From: Davidsoniella eucalypti
Lineage: Eukaryota > Ascomycota > Sordariomycetes > Microascales > Ceratocystidaceae
Length of the DNA stretch: 64,000 nucleotides
Direction of reading: 5' to 3'
Assembly: GCA_004009845.1 (NCBI GenBank)
Contig: RMBW01000115.1
Location: 1 to 64,000, forward strand
The translations under genes were made by a program, and so were the position numbers. The notes beneath the pieces are model-generated. The model saw nothing but the letters and a program-made list of their open reading frames with translations, was not told the DNA's origin and searched no databases. Shown here piece by piece: positions 45,756-60,400 of this stretch (position 1 is its first letter; every line of letters begins with the position of its first letter).

Positions 45756-48700
45756 GCTGAGCGAAAGATCCCAAGCTGAGCTGGGTGCTATGGAAAAGGA
45801 TCTATCAACGACCAGTTGAATGTGACGCATATCTAGGATCTAACGGGGCTCATGTAGACGGCGACCAACCCATCAACAACAGAGACACTGGCTTGTGTTG
45901 CAATGATGAGGTTTACAGATACTGTTTTTTTTTTTTTGGTTTCTATTTTACAGAGTGATGAGACCAAGTAATTGAAACGATGTCGATTCCAAGCGCTCTA
46001 CATCTGATTGCTTCTTGATATATATCTAACTCATATTCAGGCACAACGACTTACATGTGTCCTTAATCTCAGAAACACTAGCTGGACGTTTCTATAGCTT
46101 TGGTGTTATTATGTGCCATGATATTGCATAAGAAGATATCAGATGGAGAAAACAAGACAATGAAAGAGAACACAACTAAATGAAGACTACAGCAACATAG
46201 CTTCATGGTGCATGTTGGCGGCACAGCAATGTAGCCTTCCTCCCTCTTGCTGTTTATTAAGATTGGCGATATATACGCATAGCATGTTAGTTGGCCATAG
46301 CACTCATAAGAGTTATACTACAACTTCATGAAATCAAAGGGCTTGTTCCTAAATATATGTATTGCATAAAAATACAGTTAGTTAATGAGTTACTCATATA
46401 TAGTTAGGTAAAACAAAGAAACATGGGATCTATTCGCTTTATATAATGTACAAGCACAGGTACGATAAACGTAATTTTTGTTGTTAGCGATGAGAATAAT
46501 GAGATGGCCCCTCTAAAATGTTGTCTATATGCATGAACTATAGAAGGGTAGTCCCAAGTAATGACAAGAAAGAAGACTCTAGAAGCCTGTCTATTCTAGA
46601 GTGAGTTGTTTTTAGCTCTGTATTTTCTTTTTTTCTTTTTTCTTCCCGTTGGGGACCAAGCTCATTGAACTAAGCAGATACAGAGTCAACACGCTATTAC
46701 TAGATCAACACGATCCCCCTTTCTTAAGACGACGCGACGCATTGGTTGAGAACTAAGATCTACTTGCTACCATTACTTTATTCTTTTCTCTTCTTTTTTG
46801 GGGGGGTTTCGTCCTCCTTACTAGTTTATACTAATGTATTTTCCAAGGCGTACTTATGTATACATGGCCATAGCTTTCTGCCTCACCGTTTTCCCAAGCG
46901 GAAAGTAGAGATGATAGAATATCCAAGCTTTTTTTGTTCGAATTTAGTTATTATGCAATACCGTTTCTGATTCCTTCTATTCAAATCTTACCTGTACAAG
47001 CTAATATGTGTCTGACGATATCTCTCTTTGGTGGTCGACCGTGACCTGGGTTAAGCATTCAAGTGGTCTGTTCTCTGGCTGGCCAAGCCTACAAACAAAC
47101 ATTTTATAATTTGTAGGGGGTGGGCAGATTAAAGAAATGGACATGATGATACATAACCAACGTAAAATACTACACCACAACCAAGAAACAAAATACTGAG
47201 AATGTAGTTGGAGAGGGGGGGTGTCGACATATAGAGAACAACTTTCTCCAATTGTTCTCTCTGCATTTCCTCTCAAATGAATAGACATATTCTCCCATGT
47301 CTTCTTTTTGTAACTTAACATGTAGCTGTGATATAAGACATCATATTCTTCTTTACCAGAGCAGACTAGTGATAAAAGAATATTATTAGCACGTCTATTG
47401 ACTACGGGCCGTGCTACTCATCGATCTAAGAGCCGCTGGTGTTCGATCACCTACACTCCAATTTTCCTATTATTATTATTTATTTATTTTTTGAATTTGT
47501 AACAAGAGCCGGTAAATAACTCTGTAACCTTTTTGCTTATCCGTCTAAACCCTCTGTCAGACCGGCGATTTTTTTCTCTACCGTGTTTCTTCCTGCCTGT
47601 AAGGCATATAATATTGTTATGGTTGTATACAGTCATGTATGTTATGTTTGGAAGTCGGCACTTATACGGCCATAATCGACCGATCAGGATCGCATGATTA
47701 CGAGGCTTCATATTTGACTTTAGTCGGAGTTTTATGGTTTAGGTTTTATTCGGACGTTGTAGAGATAAAGGATATGTACATACATGTAGCAAAGGGAGCA
47801 ATGATTATCGGTGTTATCATGCATTAGCTTTAGTTGCGGTATTTGATATCTACTATGAGGTTCTGAATGTCGATTCTAGCCCGCGTTTTCCGGAATCCGG
47901 GAATATAGCGGGTTTCTCCACAGTTTTACTAGGGCAGTGGTACATTCATTGTATCTCCATTGCCACTATATTAACTTTCAGTGCGCTACTACAGTCCATA
48001 AAACACCATGACCAAGCAACGTACGTCTTCCCCGGATTTTTCCTCATAGGACACTGTCCTAATGGGCCCCTGCTCATTTTCTTGCTTTGTACCCCAGAGA
48101 AACAATAACAATGCCCATTGATCATTGATCATTACTTGGTACACAGCTTAGATTTAGCTTTTTTCGTTCTACATCGGCTTGATTTTCGGCCATAACAGCA
48201 TTATTAGATTCTTATTTTTTATTTTCCTTGACTAGTGTCTTGGTAATTATTCAAATCACCCACTTGTTATATCTAATTCTCGGCCTTTCTTTTTCTTAGC
48301 TGTAGCCTTGACCACCGCTTATTTCTAATCTTCTTTTTTCCCCAGATAATATCTTCATGGCCTACGCTTTCTCGATTCCTACGTTACCGTATAGTATAAA
48401 TGACCGTGTATATATCTGTACACATGTAGTCAACTTGAATATAAGCTAGGGCAAGTAATCGTATTGGAGAAAAGAAGGGAGGGAATACATCACGATACAA
48501 AGTACCAAAAAGGGACTTGCAAATGGAAGATGGCCTGTGGTTTAATAAACTTATTTGTCGTTTTTCATGCCCTCTCTCGCCTTACCCGCAAAAGATGAAC
48601 CCGGCACCACCAATTGATACGTGGTAGTGCAAATAATGCAGCGCTTAATGCCCTTAACACAGTTCAATATAGCGCGTCTCCAGCTAGCTTTAGAGGTTTT

Positions 48701-48829
48701 GCGCAGCCCCTTTGCTTGATATATGTAATTCATTTATTTTTGTTTGCTGTTCTTTTACACACAACTACTTGTTTGATCCTGTCATGTTTTCCCCATGGAC
48801 TTATTCTTGTTTTGCTCTTTCTTTCCTAA
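45756..48829. other. Intergenic region
   Basis: About 3 kb separate the convergent 3' ends of MAD2 and UBP14. The region is AT-rich with T-rich and G-rich runs and has no gene-like frame above 106 codons. It presumably includes both 3' untranslated regions. Confidence 0.6.
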
Positions 48830-51446
48830 TCATGTCCGCGTAAAGAAGTACACATAGGCAAATTTGGCCATTTCGTCCACGTCCACAGCCTTGACCACCT
48901 TCTCGTCATTGAAAAGAACCCACGACTGTTTATCCTGAATCTTTTTGCGGACAAAGGCAACGTAGTGTCTATAAGCAATCTATCAGTTAGCATACATTTC
49001 CAAAGATCTAGAAAAAAATTATAAGATACGTACCCTGTGTGAATGCTTGTACCCTTGTGGCAAACCAATGACTTCAACTGGAACTCGGCAGGCAACTCCG
49101 CACTACCTGCAAGAGTTCTTTTCTCGGCCGGCCCTGTCTCCGCGCCTTCATTTTCACCCTCAACGTCGCCTTGATCTTCAGGGTGCGAGAAGAGCCATGT
49201 CACTGCACCCTCAACGTCGCCATTGGTTTCACGCAATGCCTTTAAGGCCTGTGGCACTGTAAATCCCATCTCCGTTAGCATCAGAGTCTTGCTCTGGTCC
49301 ACCTCCGCCGCGCCACTCTTCTTGCTGCTGTTAATGACCAGCGGCTCATCAATGTCGGGATCTTCCATATGCGCAAAGAGCCACTCCATCGCAGCATTAG
49401 CATCACCATTACCCGTAGCATGCAGGCCACGGTGGCAGCGATTTGGCGGAAATCCCATGCCCTCCAGCATTGCCATAGCGTTTGCATCCGGTACAAATGC
49501 CACGCTCTCAGACTCTGGCTCTTCCGGAAGCTCTTCTTCGTCGGCTTGCAGGCCCTTGGATATGTAGGCATCCATTAAGAAGGGCTCTGTCGGGACAATG
49601 ACAGGGACGTCAACCTTGATGGGGACCCAATTTACAACTGCCATTTTGCTAGCATTGACTGCCAACACGTCGGGAAACGTCTTGAACAACTGCTGCTTGG
49701 TATAACCGTCCTTGCTGTTACATGAAGCACAGGTCAGTTCAACCTTTTCCAAGCCCGTAAAACAGTCCAGGCATTCTTTTAGCGTGACTGAACGGTATGT
49801 GTCTGGCTCGTCACTGCCTTCGGGTGCAGGAATCTTGTCCTTAGGAATGTCGATAAAGATATTATCCTGCTCCGTTGAGCTATAGCGCACCTTTTTACAG
49901 CCAAGGCACTGTAAACGCTGCTCCATTTCAAAGCGGAACTTGCTAGTTGGGTCTGGCTTGCCATTGGCCTTGCTAGCCCGGCTAATCAACGTAAATAGGT
50001 GCTGTAGAAACTCGAATGCATCCTGCTGACGCATAGTCGAGAATTCCTCGTGGCCACGGCCGACCAGGTGCTTCAGCATGGCAGGAGCAATTCCACTCTG
50101 GTGCACGGGCTCATCTGACAACGCTGACATGGAGACGTCACCACTAGGTTTGGAGTAACGGCCAGAAAGAAGACCATCAGCTACTTTTTCCAGTTGCGTC
50201 TCCAAGTCAGCTGCAGGCTCGGATACACTGGGCGGAATATCTCCCGGCTTGTAATAGCGCTCGCTGAACGCTGGCAGGTCAAACAAACACTGCAGAATGC
50301 TAGCAAGGTAGCAGCTATTGCCTAAGTTTTTCAAGCCCGTGAGACCAGGGCCAAATAACGGCGTTAGCTGCTGGCCATCGCTAGTTGTCATACTGAAATC
50401 CCAACGAAGGTTTTGCTCAATCTGCATCTCAGTCAAGCTCTTTTCAGTCTTTTGGCGATCAGCCAGCTTGATACCCCAATTTGCTAGGTGCGCTGCAAGG
50501 CTCTTGTCGATGCATTCATCATCGCATTTATAGCAGTAGACATCGGCGTTCCCTTCGGGAGTAATTGAACCTAGCTTGACTGCAACGCCATGGCCCGACT
50601 CAGTTGCATGGGCCAGACCATGGGAGTTCCCTTCTACGCCGCCAAGTTGCTTTCGGCCACAGCCAAGATTGCCGCACTGCAAGCAGAGCCACAGGTTTTC
50701 ATGAAGACTGCATGCTGAGCAATGGCCCAAGTCACCGGACTTGATGGGTTTGGCTTCTTCTTGGTCAAGGGTTAGGATATGCTCGCATTCCGTGAGCTCA
50801 AGCTCCCAGGCCTTGACTTCTTCCTGACGGGAGAAGGTGTTTGCTGACATGATACCGTTGACTACTGGCGCAAGTTTGGCGTCAGACTTATCAAGATTGA
50901 GGCTACATTCGAAGCAGCGAGCAGTCACAGTAGTCTCGTAACGGTCGGCTTCGGTCTCCGCAGCGATTTCGAGCTTCGACATCTTAAGCGGTGGCTCACT
51001 TCTTTCGATTACTTTCCGGGTGCGTCGAATGTTGGCGACAAGTGGATGGCTTTGTAGAGAGGCGTGTAGGGCGGCATGGCTATTGTCGCCCGTGCAACCA
51101 CCGTTAAAGCACTGAAGGCAGACATCGAGGCCAGTAGGGTCATCCTAGAAGTAGATAATATGAGCATTAGTATCAGTAGCAGTTGCAAGCTAAGCAGAAA
51201 TGTGGTAGCTATGGCAATTGTAGCGTATTCTCGATGCTCGATGTCACTCACAATGGAATCAAAACACTGAGTGCAGTCTTCGCGGTAGACAGATTGCGAC
51301 AAACGCGGCGGCTGTAAAGCTATTGGCGGGAAATTTGGAAACAAGACTAGAGTTAGCTCCGCAACAATCAAGGCTCCAGGAAAGCTCTTTTTCCTCTTCA
51401 ATCACTCTGTGCTCCTACCTAGCGATTCAACGTGAGGGCATGCCAT
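48830..51446 (-). CDS. UBP14: Ubiquitin carboxyl-terminal hydrolase 14 (UBP14/USP5 type)
   Basis: Four exons on the minus strand (51446-51419, 51319-51252, 51144-49034, 48968-48830) encode 781 residues. A first zinc-finger-like UBP module is near the N-terminus (Asp-Cys-Thr-Gln-Cys to Cys-Phe-Asn-Gly-Gly-Cys). The ubiquitin-binding ZnF-UBP spans about 150-245. The catalytic Cys box is at about 306-315 (Gly-Asn-Ser-Cys, Cys310), with the Asp-Ala-Phe-Glu-Phe-Leu motif near 407. Two UBA domains follow (about 587-626 and 649-688). The His box (Gly-His-Tyr-Val-Ala-Phe, His737) is completed only by the last splice. The domain order is that of USP5/UBP14, which disassembles free, unanchored polyubiquitin chains and so supports proteasome function. 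For exon 2 the AG at 51320 is chosen over the one 6 nt downstream because it alone keeps the frame. Confidence 0.95.
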
Positions 51447-54400
51447 GGTGGCAATTTGAGCGTAAAGCCGAAAGCTGAAGCTAAAGGAAAAGTAGAAATG
51501 CGAGAACGCAGCTAAGGCGAAGGCTTCCGGGTCGACTTCTGTGAAGCAGAAACAAAACGTAACAAGATCACCAAAATCCGGCGTTTCTTTCTAGCCTGGG
51601 CTACAAGGCTGAGGCGTTAAAGTTAAGCTGGCAGAAAGCGGCCGCATCTACCCCGCTAAAGGTTTGAAGGGCATGCTGTATCGTGGGTACTTGCGTTTTC
51701 GCGGTGGGCAGTATTGTAAGGCAAGTACATCTGCTAGCGTTTTGTTTGTTGACTTGGACTTTGATTCTATGACGTTTTGTCTTGCCATTCTGATCAATAA
51801 TCATGGAGGCAAATAAAACAAACAAGACCTCATATGTACAATATCGCTAGTTCTGTACATGCTTTCATAATATCTACCATTTTAGCTATTTACTAACATA
51901 TTCAATTTTATTCGGATACCAATTCTTGAAGTAGTTATTTTACTGAGACGCACATTGTAAATCTACGTTATTGATTGACTTTCAACCTCGTTTCCATGAG
52001 CTGTGACATGCATGGTAGGGTCTAACAAACAGACAACCCTAACCAAAGGAACAAATAACCTCCGTTTGATTCTTCTAGCGCGAGATTTGCACAATTTCCT
52101 CTCCTTCAGATATTTAGTTACAAACAGAGAGTGTTTAGTTGAATATTGTAGTAAGCTTTCCCCTAGGCACAGTCCTCGATCACTATCTATGTAAATATAT
52201 ATCGATAGGCTTGATACGACCCTAGACATCATCAGAGAGCTTCAGCTTGAAGCTTCCCGGCCGGCGAGGCCGCTCAACACGGCACATAGTTTACGTATCA
52301 GAATACCACAAACATAGCTTTGTCTTCTTCTCTCTGTATCTCCTTTTACTCTCCTCATTCTAACATACTGCTCTAGTCTCAGTTCCGGCCGTCTGGTTGC
52401 AATAATTCGTAGTAAAGCAATCGGCTTTCCCATCTTAGAGACAATTTGGGCTGAGCTTATGGTCCCGTTTGACTCGCCTTAGAGACGAAAGTCCCAAGGA
52501 CGAAGTAGAAACGACATCGGCCTAGCTCCACTTCGAGTACTTGTTTGCAGCACTTCATCTTTTCCAGTCTTTTCCCTGCTTGTTCTTGTCCTCTTTTGGA
52601 TAACTAGCCCGTACCTACGGACTAACTCTTCAGTCCCAAGACAAGGACAAGGAAAAAGGAAAGGGGGTGGGTTAGACTGTTTGTGCACTGCTCCATTGCT
52701 TGGCCCAACGCTGTGCCCAAATCTTGGTACTCGTAGTGGCCAGATAAGTAGACCCTGTCCTAGCCATATTAAATAGACGAAGCAAAAAAGTACACACGAC
52801 ACGCCCTTTTCTCCAGAGCAGATCACATGCTCCAAAAAAAGACTCCACTATCTAGGATGTCTAAACGACGGAATATGACGAGGCTCAATATTACATATTA
52901 CATGTAATCCACTAATACATAGTTATGCATACTAATTTACAGATAAACGACTAACGACGACAAGCAACGAACCAACAGTAGCATCAGTATGCTCTAGTAT
53001 ACGGCCATTTAGTGCTTCTTGTTGGCTAGGAATTCAATGAATGAAATACTGATGCCTTTGTCATTAAGTCGATCGGATCGAGCCTCAACTCTCCATTCCT
53101 CCATGGTTAAACCATATAAAAAAACAATAGAATGTGTACATATAGGCACATACATATCATTCTTTATTTGCCACGTGAATTCGAATACGTGAGCAAATCA
53201 GGGAACCTTTCCTCTATGAAAGAGGCATGATCCTCGCTGTGGATAAACTTGATATCCAGTACGTCTTCCTTAATATCCTCTCCCTAACAAGATAAATCAC
53301 ATACTTATAGTCTCCATTCCCAGTTAACTTCGTTTTAGGTCGGTTGCCTTTCCCAGCGCGCCTTTACCATCGCCAAACTTGGCTTGAGAATGGGAACCTC
53401 GCCCCCATTAGACTTAAATATTATTAATGGCATAAAACACACCCTGTATATACATCACTTGACCGCTATAGTACAATACAATGCCTTATACGATATTTGC
53501 GCTACGACTCTGCCATACATGCATTACATAAACCCACTATTGCCAACAGTATCTTTTCCGAATAGCAACTGATACTACTGTGCAACTAGATCCTCATACC
53601 TAATTCTAAATGGTGACATATTGATAGGAGAACTAGATAGGAATCAGCAGAAAGCAGGAGGCAGAAGGCTTTTACTCCACACGCAGATATCGCCCATCTA
53701 CTATTTGTAGTGGAATCTTCTCCTGCCTTTATTTTTTGCTTTCCCCTCGGGCATAAACTTGGCAAGATGCCTAGCCAGCCTGAACGAGGGAAGAGGACTA
53801 AGACGGTACAAGGGTGACAATATCTATGCATATAACTATATGTTACTCTGACCGCTTCTCACCATATCTGACATAGAGGGAATATTACAAAGGGGAACGG
53901 GAATGATTTGAGGCTCTCGAGCTTTCACCGAGTGAGTTGTATCAGGCGCTCAGAGGATTCTGAAGGGTTTGACAGATGCCTCCAAAGGTCTCTTTTTGTG
54001 CTGTTCTATGTGCTTGTACTTTCAAAGTGTCACCGCGTGACCCTGTATGTTCGATCGATATCTGTGTTGGAGAAGCTGCCGTTCCCACCCCTAGTCTTTG
54101 GTTTGTTACTTTCTTTTTCTATTCTACGTGCTTCTGTCTGTGACGTTGAGGCTCTTTCTAGCAAGCGGTTAAATGTTCGATCTCGATATGGGATCTTGAT
54201 CTTTTTCTGGTGTACTATTTGTCAGGCAGATCTATGATTCGAGCAGGGAAATCGGATGTACTTGACATGGAATTATGCTAACCCATAAGCACCGAAATCT
54301 ACGATTTGCTAGCCCCAGAACAGGCTTTGACATGCTATAACGTGTGGAAATATCGAGTTGGCACGCATATGATTACCACATACATCTTAGTAGCGAGGAG

Positions 54401-57400
54401 ACATGGGAATTTTATTCAGAGGAAAATCACACTTGGAGAAGCAAAGAAAAGGGAAAATAAGAAGAAAAATGAAGACATCTAAACACCCTAGAAACGATAG
54501 TTTGAGCCTCAGCGAGAAAATATAGACGACATCTCTTGAAAACCTCCAATTTCATGACTTGTTAACGACTATTTGGTGATCACGCACGCTGCAGAGTTCA
54601 CTTCACTGTAATTATCTCCGCTAAAGTCAAGTTTTAATCCACCATTTTTGAACAGAATCAATAGGATACACAGATACATACCCCTCCTTTTTTTGCCTTC
54701 CTATCACTAGTACTCTTTCTCTCCCCATACTCAGAGACTTCCCCAGATCTCAGCATGTCTCTTTTAGGGCCTAGAATACCGGGAAAGTCCGGTGTTCCTT
54801 CGTTCTGTAGACTAGACTACTCGAGACTTGAGATTCAAGGTCTCTTGGCTTCCTTTCTTGTTATTTTGCTTTCCCCAGACCCGACCTCCCAGAATCTGGG
54901 GCATCTTACATATGAGCTACCAAATTGGTAATTATATTCACCGTATTGAACACGGCGAAATATATTATTCTTCATATTATTGTTCTCCACCCAGTAGTCC
55001 ATAAACTGAGACAAATAGAAGAAATTCACTCGGTTTTCAAGTCTGGGGTCTCTCTTCCGTGCTTCCATCCTTGGTTATTTTAAATTTGTCTTGCCAGGCG
55101 TATATTTATTTACATGTACTAAGACGTCCCGAGGCTAACTCGATATGAACAAGCGCATGAGCAAGCAAATAAATATACAAGAAGAAAAGAAAAGAAAACT
55201 CCTACAATGTCGGTCCTCGTGATGTCCGCAAGCGAGGGAGGAATAGAGAAAAATACGGGGTATAAAATCCGGGGCAAACAGCATAAAAGAAAGTTGCGTG
55301 TCAGGCTTTGCGGTGGATACAATAATTGTTTAGTCTCCTTCTTGGAATCACAAGATGTCGTCTATGGCAAGGACCTTACCCCAATCTTTCTTTCTCGGCC
55401 TTGTTAGCGGCCATTCATTGTCTCGGTGCAGTCCGTCAAGTCGGGATTATTTGGGGTAACTTGCCTACAATGGTTTGTAATACATATGTATAGATATGCA
55501 CACCGAGAGAATTACGAAGGCCAAGGCGGCGGCCAAGACGATTATTCAATGTAATATCTTAGTATCTCAAGGGCTCTTCTGGTTTTACTTTGCTTTCTCG
55601 CTTAGATTCGATAGCGATGTTGGAAAAGGTTCGGTCATACTACGGCGCTATCCAGGGTCTTATTCGCCAAGGGGACATTACATATTCCGTTTATTGTATC
55701 TGAGGAAGATACTAGGTATAAGTTTCTGTCTCTTTCTGAAAAGGAAGTGATCAGCGGACAAGAAAGCAAGAATACACATGTTTACCACAAAAGGCGTATA
55801 AGATATTGTATCTAGAGCAGATACGAGTACGGGGGTGTCTAACTCTCAACACTAAGAAAAATAACGAGAGGTTCAAGAACATAACCGACACGCATCAATG
55901 ACGGAAGATGCAATACTGGTCATTCATGGATTCTTGGTGTTTGAATATAATTCTGAGGCTGTGGCATCGCAGCTAACACCTTATAATACTACCGAGGAAG
56001 TTGTTGTTTTCTTTCCGCCGTGTTTAATCCTTTGTCTGAATCCACTTGGAGCTTAGATATAAATTTGTCTTGTGGCATCGATATATACGAAACAAGATAT
56101 CCTCCTCATATTCTTTGTTTTTGTCCCTTTGCCCGAGTCAGTGGGGATTATGTGATATGTCAGTAACATGATATGACTTTTCATTGTAGTATAATATATG
56201 ATAGGATAAGTAACATAGCAAAGTTACAATGCTAGCCGGTATTTGACGTAGATGCGTGATAATTCTAGGAAACAACTTAGGCCTGCAGAGACAGCAATAT
56301 ATGTGAATATATGTACAGATACCATATTTGGCAGTACAATCCAACCCGACTTTGTAGATGCGGGGTAGAATAAAGAAAATCTCCAACATGTTTGCGTAGA
56401 AGACTAGTCTTTTTTCTTCTTCTTTTTTTTCCGTAATGGAATAATAAATGAATAAGACAAAGGAAGGGGCTGACTTCGCTTGTCTGCTTTTCCATAGCCA
56501 AAGTAGAAACAAGAAAACCCTTGTAACTCTTGCGTGCTTTGTCTAATTGCTATAGTTACTATGGTGCTGTTTCGTCCATGATCTCCGGCCGAGCCTTGGT
56601 CAAGGAAAATCAATATAGAATGCCAGCTAGGCCACGAGATCATGTTAGCCCTGTGAACATACATATGCTGACAGGCCACAACTACATACTAGGCTATGAC
56701 GAAGACGAAGACTCCCCAGTGACGAAACACATGGCTAAGAATTTAACTCGCCCGGACCGACTCCCAGAAACGTGGTACTTTCTAGATAAATAAATATGCA
56801 ATAGATACTAATTGCATGTATATCCAGTCTCTCCGCAGTTCCTTCATATGTCAAGGTGACAAAAAGCAACCAGGAAATCAACGGAAGACAGAAAGAAACC
56901 CCCGCGTTTAGCCTCAAAACCACGAGAATACTGTCTATAGACAAAAAATGGAATTCTGGGGATTGGCCACATGATCTGGGGAAATACGATCAAATTAATT
57001 GTAGCAAGCTTCTTGTAGGCCCATCACAGCTAGGTTTTACTAGTCAAACACTAATAACATGGCGAAATAGTAGCCGGAACGTCTCAAAACAGCGTGTCGC
57101 TAAAATTGCCAACCACGATACCTTTCAACGGTATATCCACTTTTTCCCTATCCTTAGATGTACATTCGGCCCTTCTTTTGCTTCCCAATGCTTTCGAGCC
57201 TGTCTTTTGTTTTATTTTTCCTGGATTTCTTCTCTTCTCTTGTTGCTTGTCGGACTTTTGCCTTCTTCCTCTGGGGACAAAAGTAACATCCCCCAGGTTT
57301 CCCCCGAGAAATCACGTTTATTTTTGTTGTCCGGCCTTCTATTATCTTGTTCTTCGGTCTGAAAATAAACTGCTGAAAAATTGGTCTGGGGTAACAAAGG

Positions 57401-60400
57401 GGCGGAATAAAATCAAAAGTTGGTCGAGGGTTAGGGTTTGTATACTGCCTCTTCTACTCTTCAGCTTACCAAGGCTATGATATCACTTTTTGTCACAGCA
57501 TCACATTCTTTCTCGTGTCTACCGTAAGACAGCAAACAATAACAGCAACAGTTCTATGTATCTTCTGGAGGCTCTGCTTTCTTTCTGCTGTGACTGCAGA
57601 TCTTTTTCTACTCGTCCCCCTTTTTCCTTCTGTCCCTCCCGTTTCTTAGTTGCTATTCTAACGCAACCTACTTTCCCCCATTTCCTGTATGATTTAGTTA
57701 GGTTTCGAATATTGAGCCTCAGCTCACGAATTGAAAGGGACTAAAAAATAGGTATTATATGTACTTGTTAGACGTAAAGGTCACTTTGAGGAAATAAAGC
57801 GAGCCTAATGACAAGGAGGCACTAACAACTAGGATATACGGATAGGTGAGCTTTCTTGCTTGGGCCTAGTTCCAAAGAGAAAACAAGATGTCAATCGGGC
57901 CGAATAGACATCTCTGTCTTTCGTGCAAGGGGACAGAAAGATAAGCTCACACCCTGCTTGCTCTTCTTACCTATTTTCCTACTCTAAAAGTTGGAGAAAC
58001 CTTGAACAGTTCATCGTTCCTTCGAGGCTTAAACCAAAATGGAGAATAAAGGCCTTTAAAAATGTTTAGCGATGTACATGCCAGAATCTAGGCGTTACTT
58101 AGCCGCAGAAAACCCAGTAACACGTATATTGTAGTGCGTTTAGGCTGGGTCGAGGCCTTGTAAATCTGCCAAAGCAGGACAATTGGCTGATCTACCGCAA
58201 TAATGCCGTGAGAGACAAGACAGAGAGGCGAGGTCAGATGACTAGAACTATCATGTTATAACTTAAGTACAGTCGACTGAGAGTTTAGTTTAGGCTCGTG
58301 TTTGATGTTATCGTCAGATCAAGACCTCTCTATCACAGTTCCGTCGTCGTATTCCTCAATTTCATGCCTACTATCTGGTAGTCCTAAAATAGGGACACGC
58401 AATAGTTGTATCATCTTCTACACATGTGCTTGTTTTCTCATCGCTTTATATGAAGCTGAGATGCATCATATCACAAATATACCATGTTGTATACTACTGT
58501 GATCTTTCAGAAGTTTATCTATAATGTATATTTGCTATAACTAGTTGAACTATTACTTATGCAAGCGCATTGAGTTTTCTTAAAACTCTTTGTTTTTATG
58601 CTCGTGTACAACAGTGTGTCACAGATGTGGCATCAGGGGACGAACAAGACTCTAGAAACATCTAGAGGCACATGATGACATCAAACAGGGACAAGTAATC
58701 ACGAGTCAATGTGACGTCAGTAAGGTCAGGTAGTCTATTTCGAGATGGCTGGCTTTTCTTCTTTTTCCTTTTTCCATCTCTCCCTTATCGTCTCCTTGTT
58801 GTGTTTTGAATACACATGTTTTGTACTGACGTCCCGGTCTACATTAGTGGCATAGCCAGAGCTTCTTGTGCCGTATCGCGTCGCGTTGACGGATTTAAGA
58901 TCACGCTGTAGTAGTATATTGTATCACTGTTTCATATAACGGCGCGTCGCCTCCTTTTATCCCTTTTCGTATTTGCTTTGTTTTGGTTTTCTTCTATAAT
59001 CTCTGGATAGGTAGAAAATGAATGGCCATTAAGGCCCAGGCGGCGATGAGGCACCAAAGCTTCAGAGCACTGATGTTGCTAGGCTCACGCTTGGGGCTTC
59101 TGTTTGGGGAATAGCTTGGGCTTGGGCTTTAAGTGAATAGAGGAAGACGAGGAAGACGGAGAAAAATGCATCATTGGTAGCTAAACGTGACTTGACCTAA
59201 GCTTCCTTAGATGTTTTGTAGTCTGACATGTATATATCAATATTATACTACAAGAGCACGTTTAATTGTATAAGTGCTACTGACAATTATCCGTGCTCCT
59301 CGAGCATTCATCATGTGCCACTGAAAGCTAAAAGACCCCCCAAAGCGGCGAAGCATTCGCTCAAAAAGACAAAAGAGTAAACATGTCGTGTAATTTGTGT
59401 TTTTAATTCTTAACCCGGCAGGCCTCTTCACTAGGCTAGACCGGCCTAGGCAGTCATGTGCCCATGGCATGGTATAGAAGGCCGCAAACAACGCTGTATA
59501 TTTGTATGTCACAGCTACTCAAGGCTATATGAGTGTGATCTCAAGGTTGGATGTTACAGGGAGATCTTGTACGATAATCGACAGTTTTTACCAATATAGT
59601 ATAGAGAGATAGGATAATACAAGCTAGGGGCTAGACTGCTAGACATTTAGTTTTGAGTCTGCCGCCCCCGGATATGAAGACAAAAAAAAAACCGAAACAA
59701 AGTTCCTTCATGGTTTTACAATAATAGAAAAAAAGAAGGGAAAAAAGCCTGTGCCTCGCGCCCTATATCGGCGATCTACAGAGCCTCTTTTTTCTGATTG
59801 AAATTCCTTGCTTAAAGGGCTAATACGTGAAAGCAGTCTTTCTCTCAGCCTTTTTTTTTTATATCCTGCCTGGTCTTGTGACGATCAGAGTTCTCAAAGC
59901 GGAAACTTTGGCAGCCCAAGGAATTTGGCGAGCTGAGTTCAACCACTAATGAAAACTAAGAAAGAAAAATAGGCGGCTTAGGCTAGGCCAACGACCGTTG
60001 CTATACCTGATCATTGGCTAAAGTTTTAGCTTTCAGATCAAGCCCACGTCTTCACACGATCCAGTGTAGGAATTTAGGAATTAGGCCTGAGTTTAGTAAT
60101 ATTAAAAGCCAGTTCCATGTTTAGGTTCACTCTACTTTGACATGAACATGACATGAATTTTTTTATGGTCAGAAATCTCACGATAGTTTTTTTTTGCCTT
60201 AGTGAGTGGTAGCCTCTCAGTAGAGAGCTGCCTAAAACGGAAATATACCGTCATAGTCTGCCCTTCGACTGACAGAGCCCCATTTTTCAACTCACGAATA
60301 AGGCATTATTGATTGTGCCTTGTGCACGTGACTCTTGTGTTCATACGACAGATGACAATGACGACAATGATGACTCTACATGCATTCTACATAAAAGATA

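Noticed and set aside
56578..57362. Two successive plus-strand frames (56578-56793 and 56856-57362)
   Set aside because: They lack splice signals joining them, recognised motifs or a convincing composition. The second one is Leu/Ser-rich as expected for pyrimidine-rich noncoding DNA.
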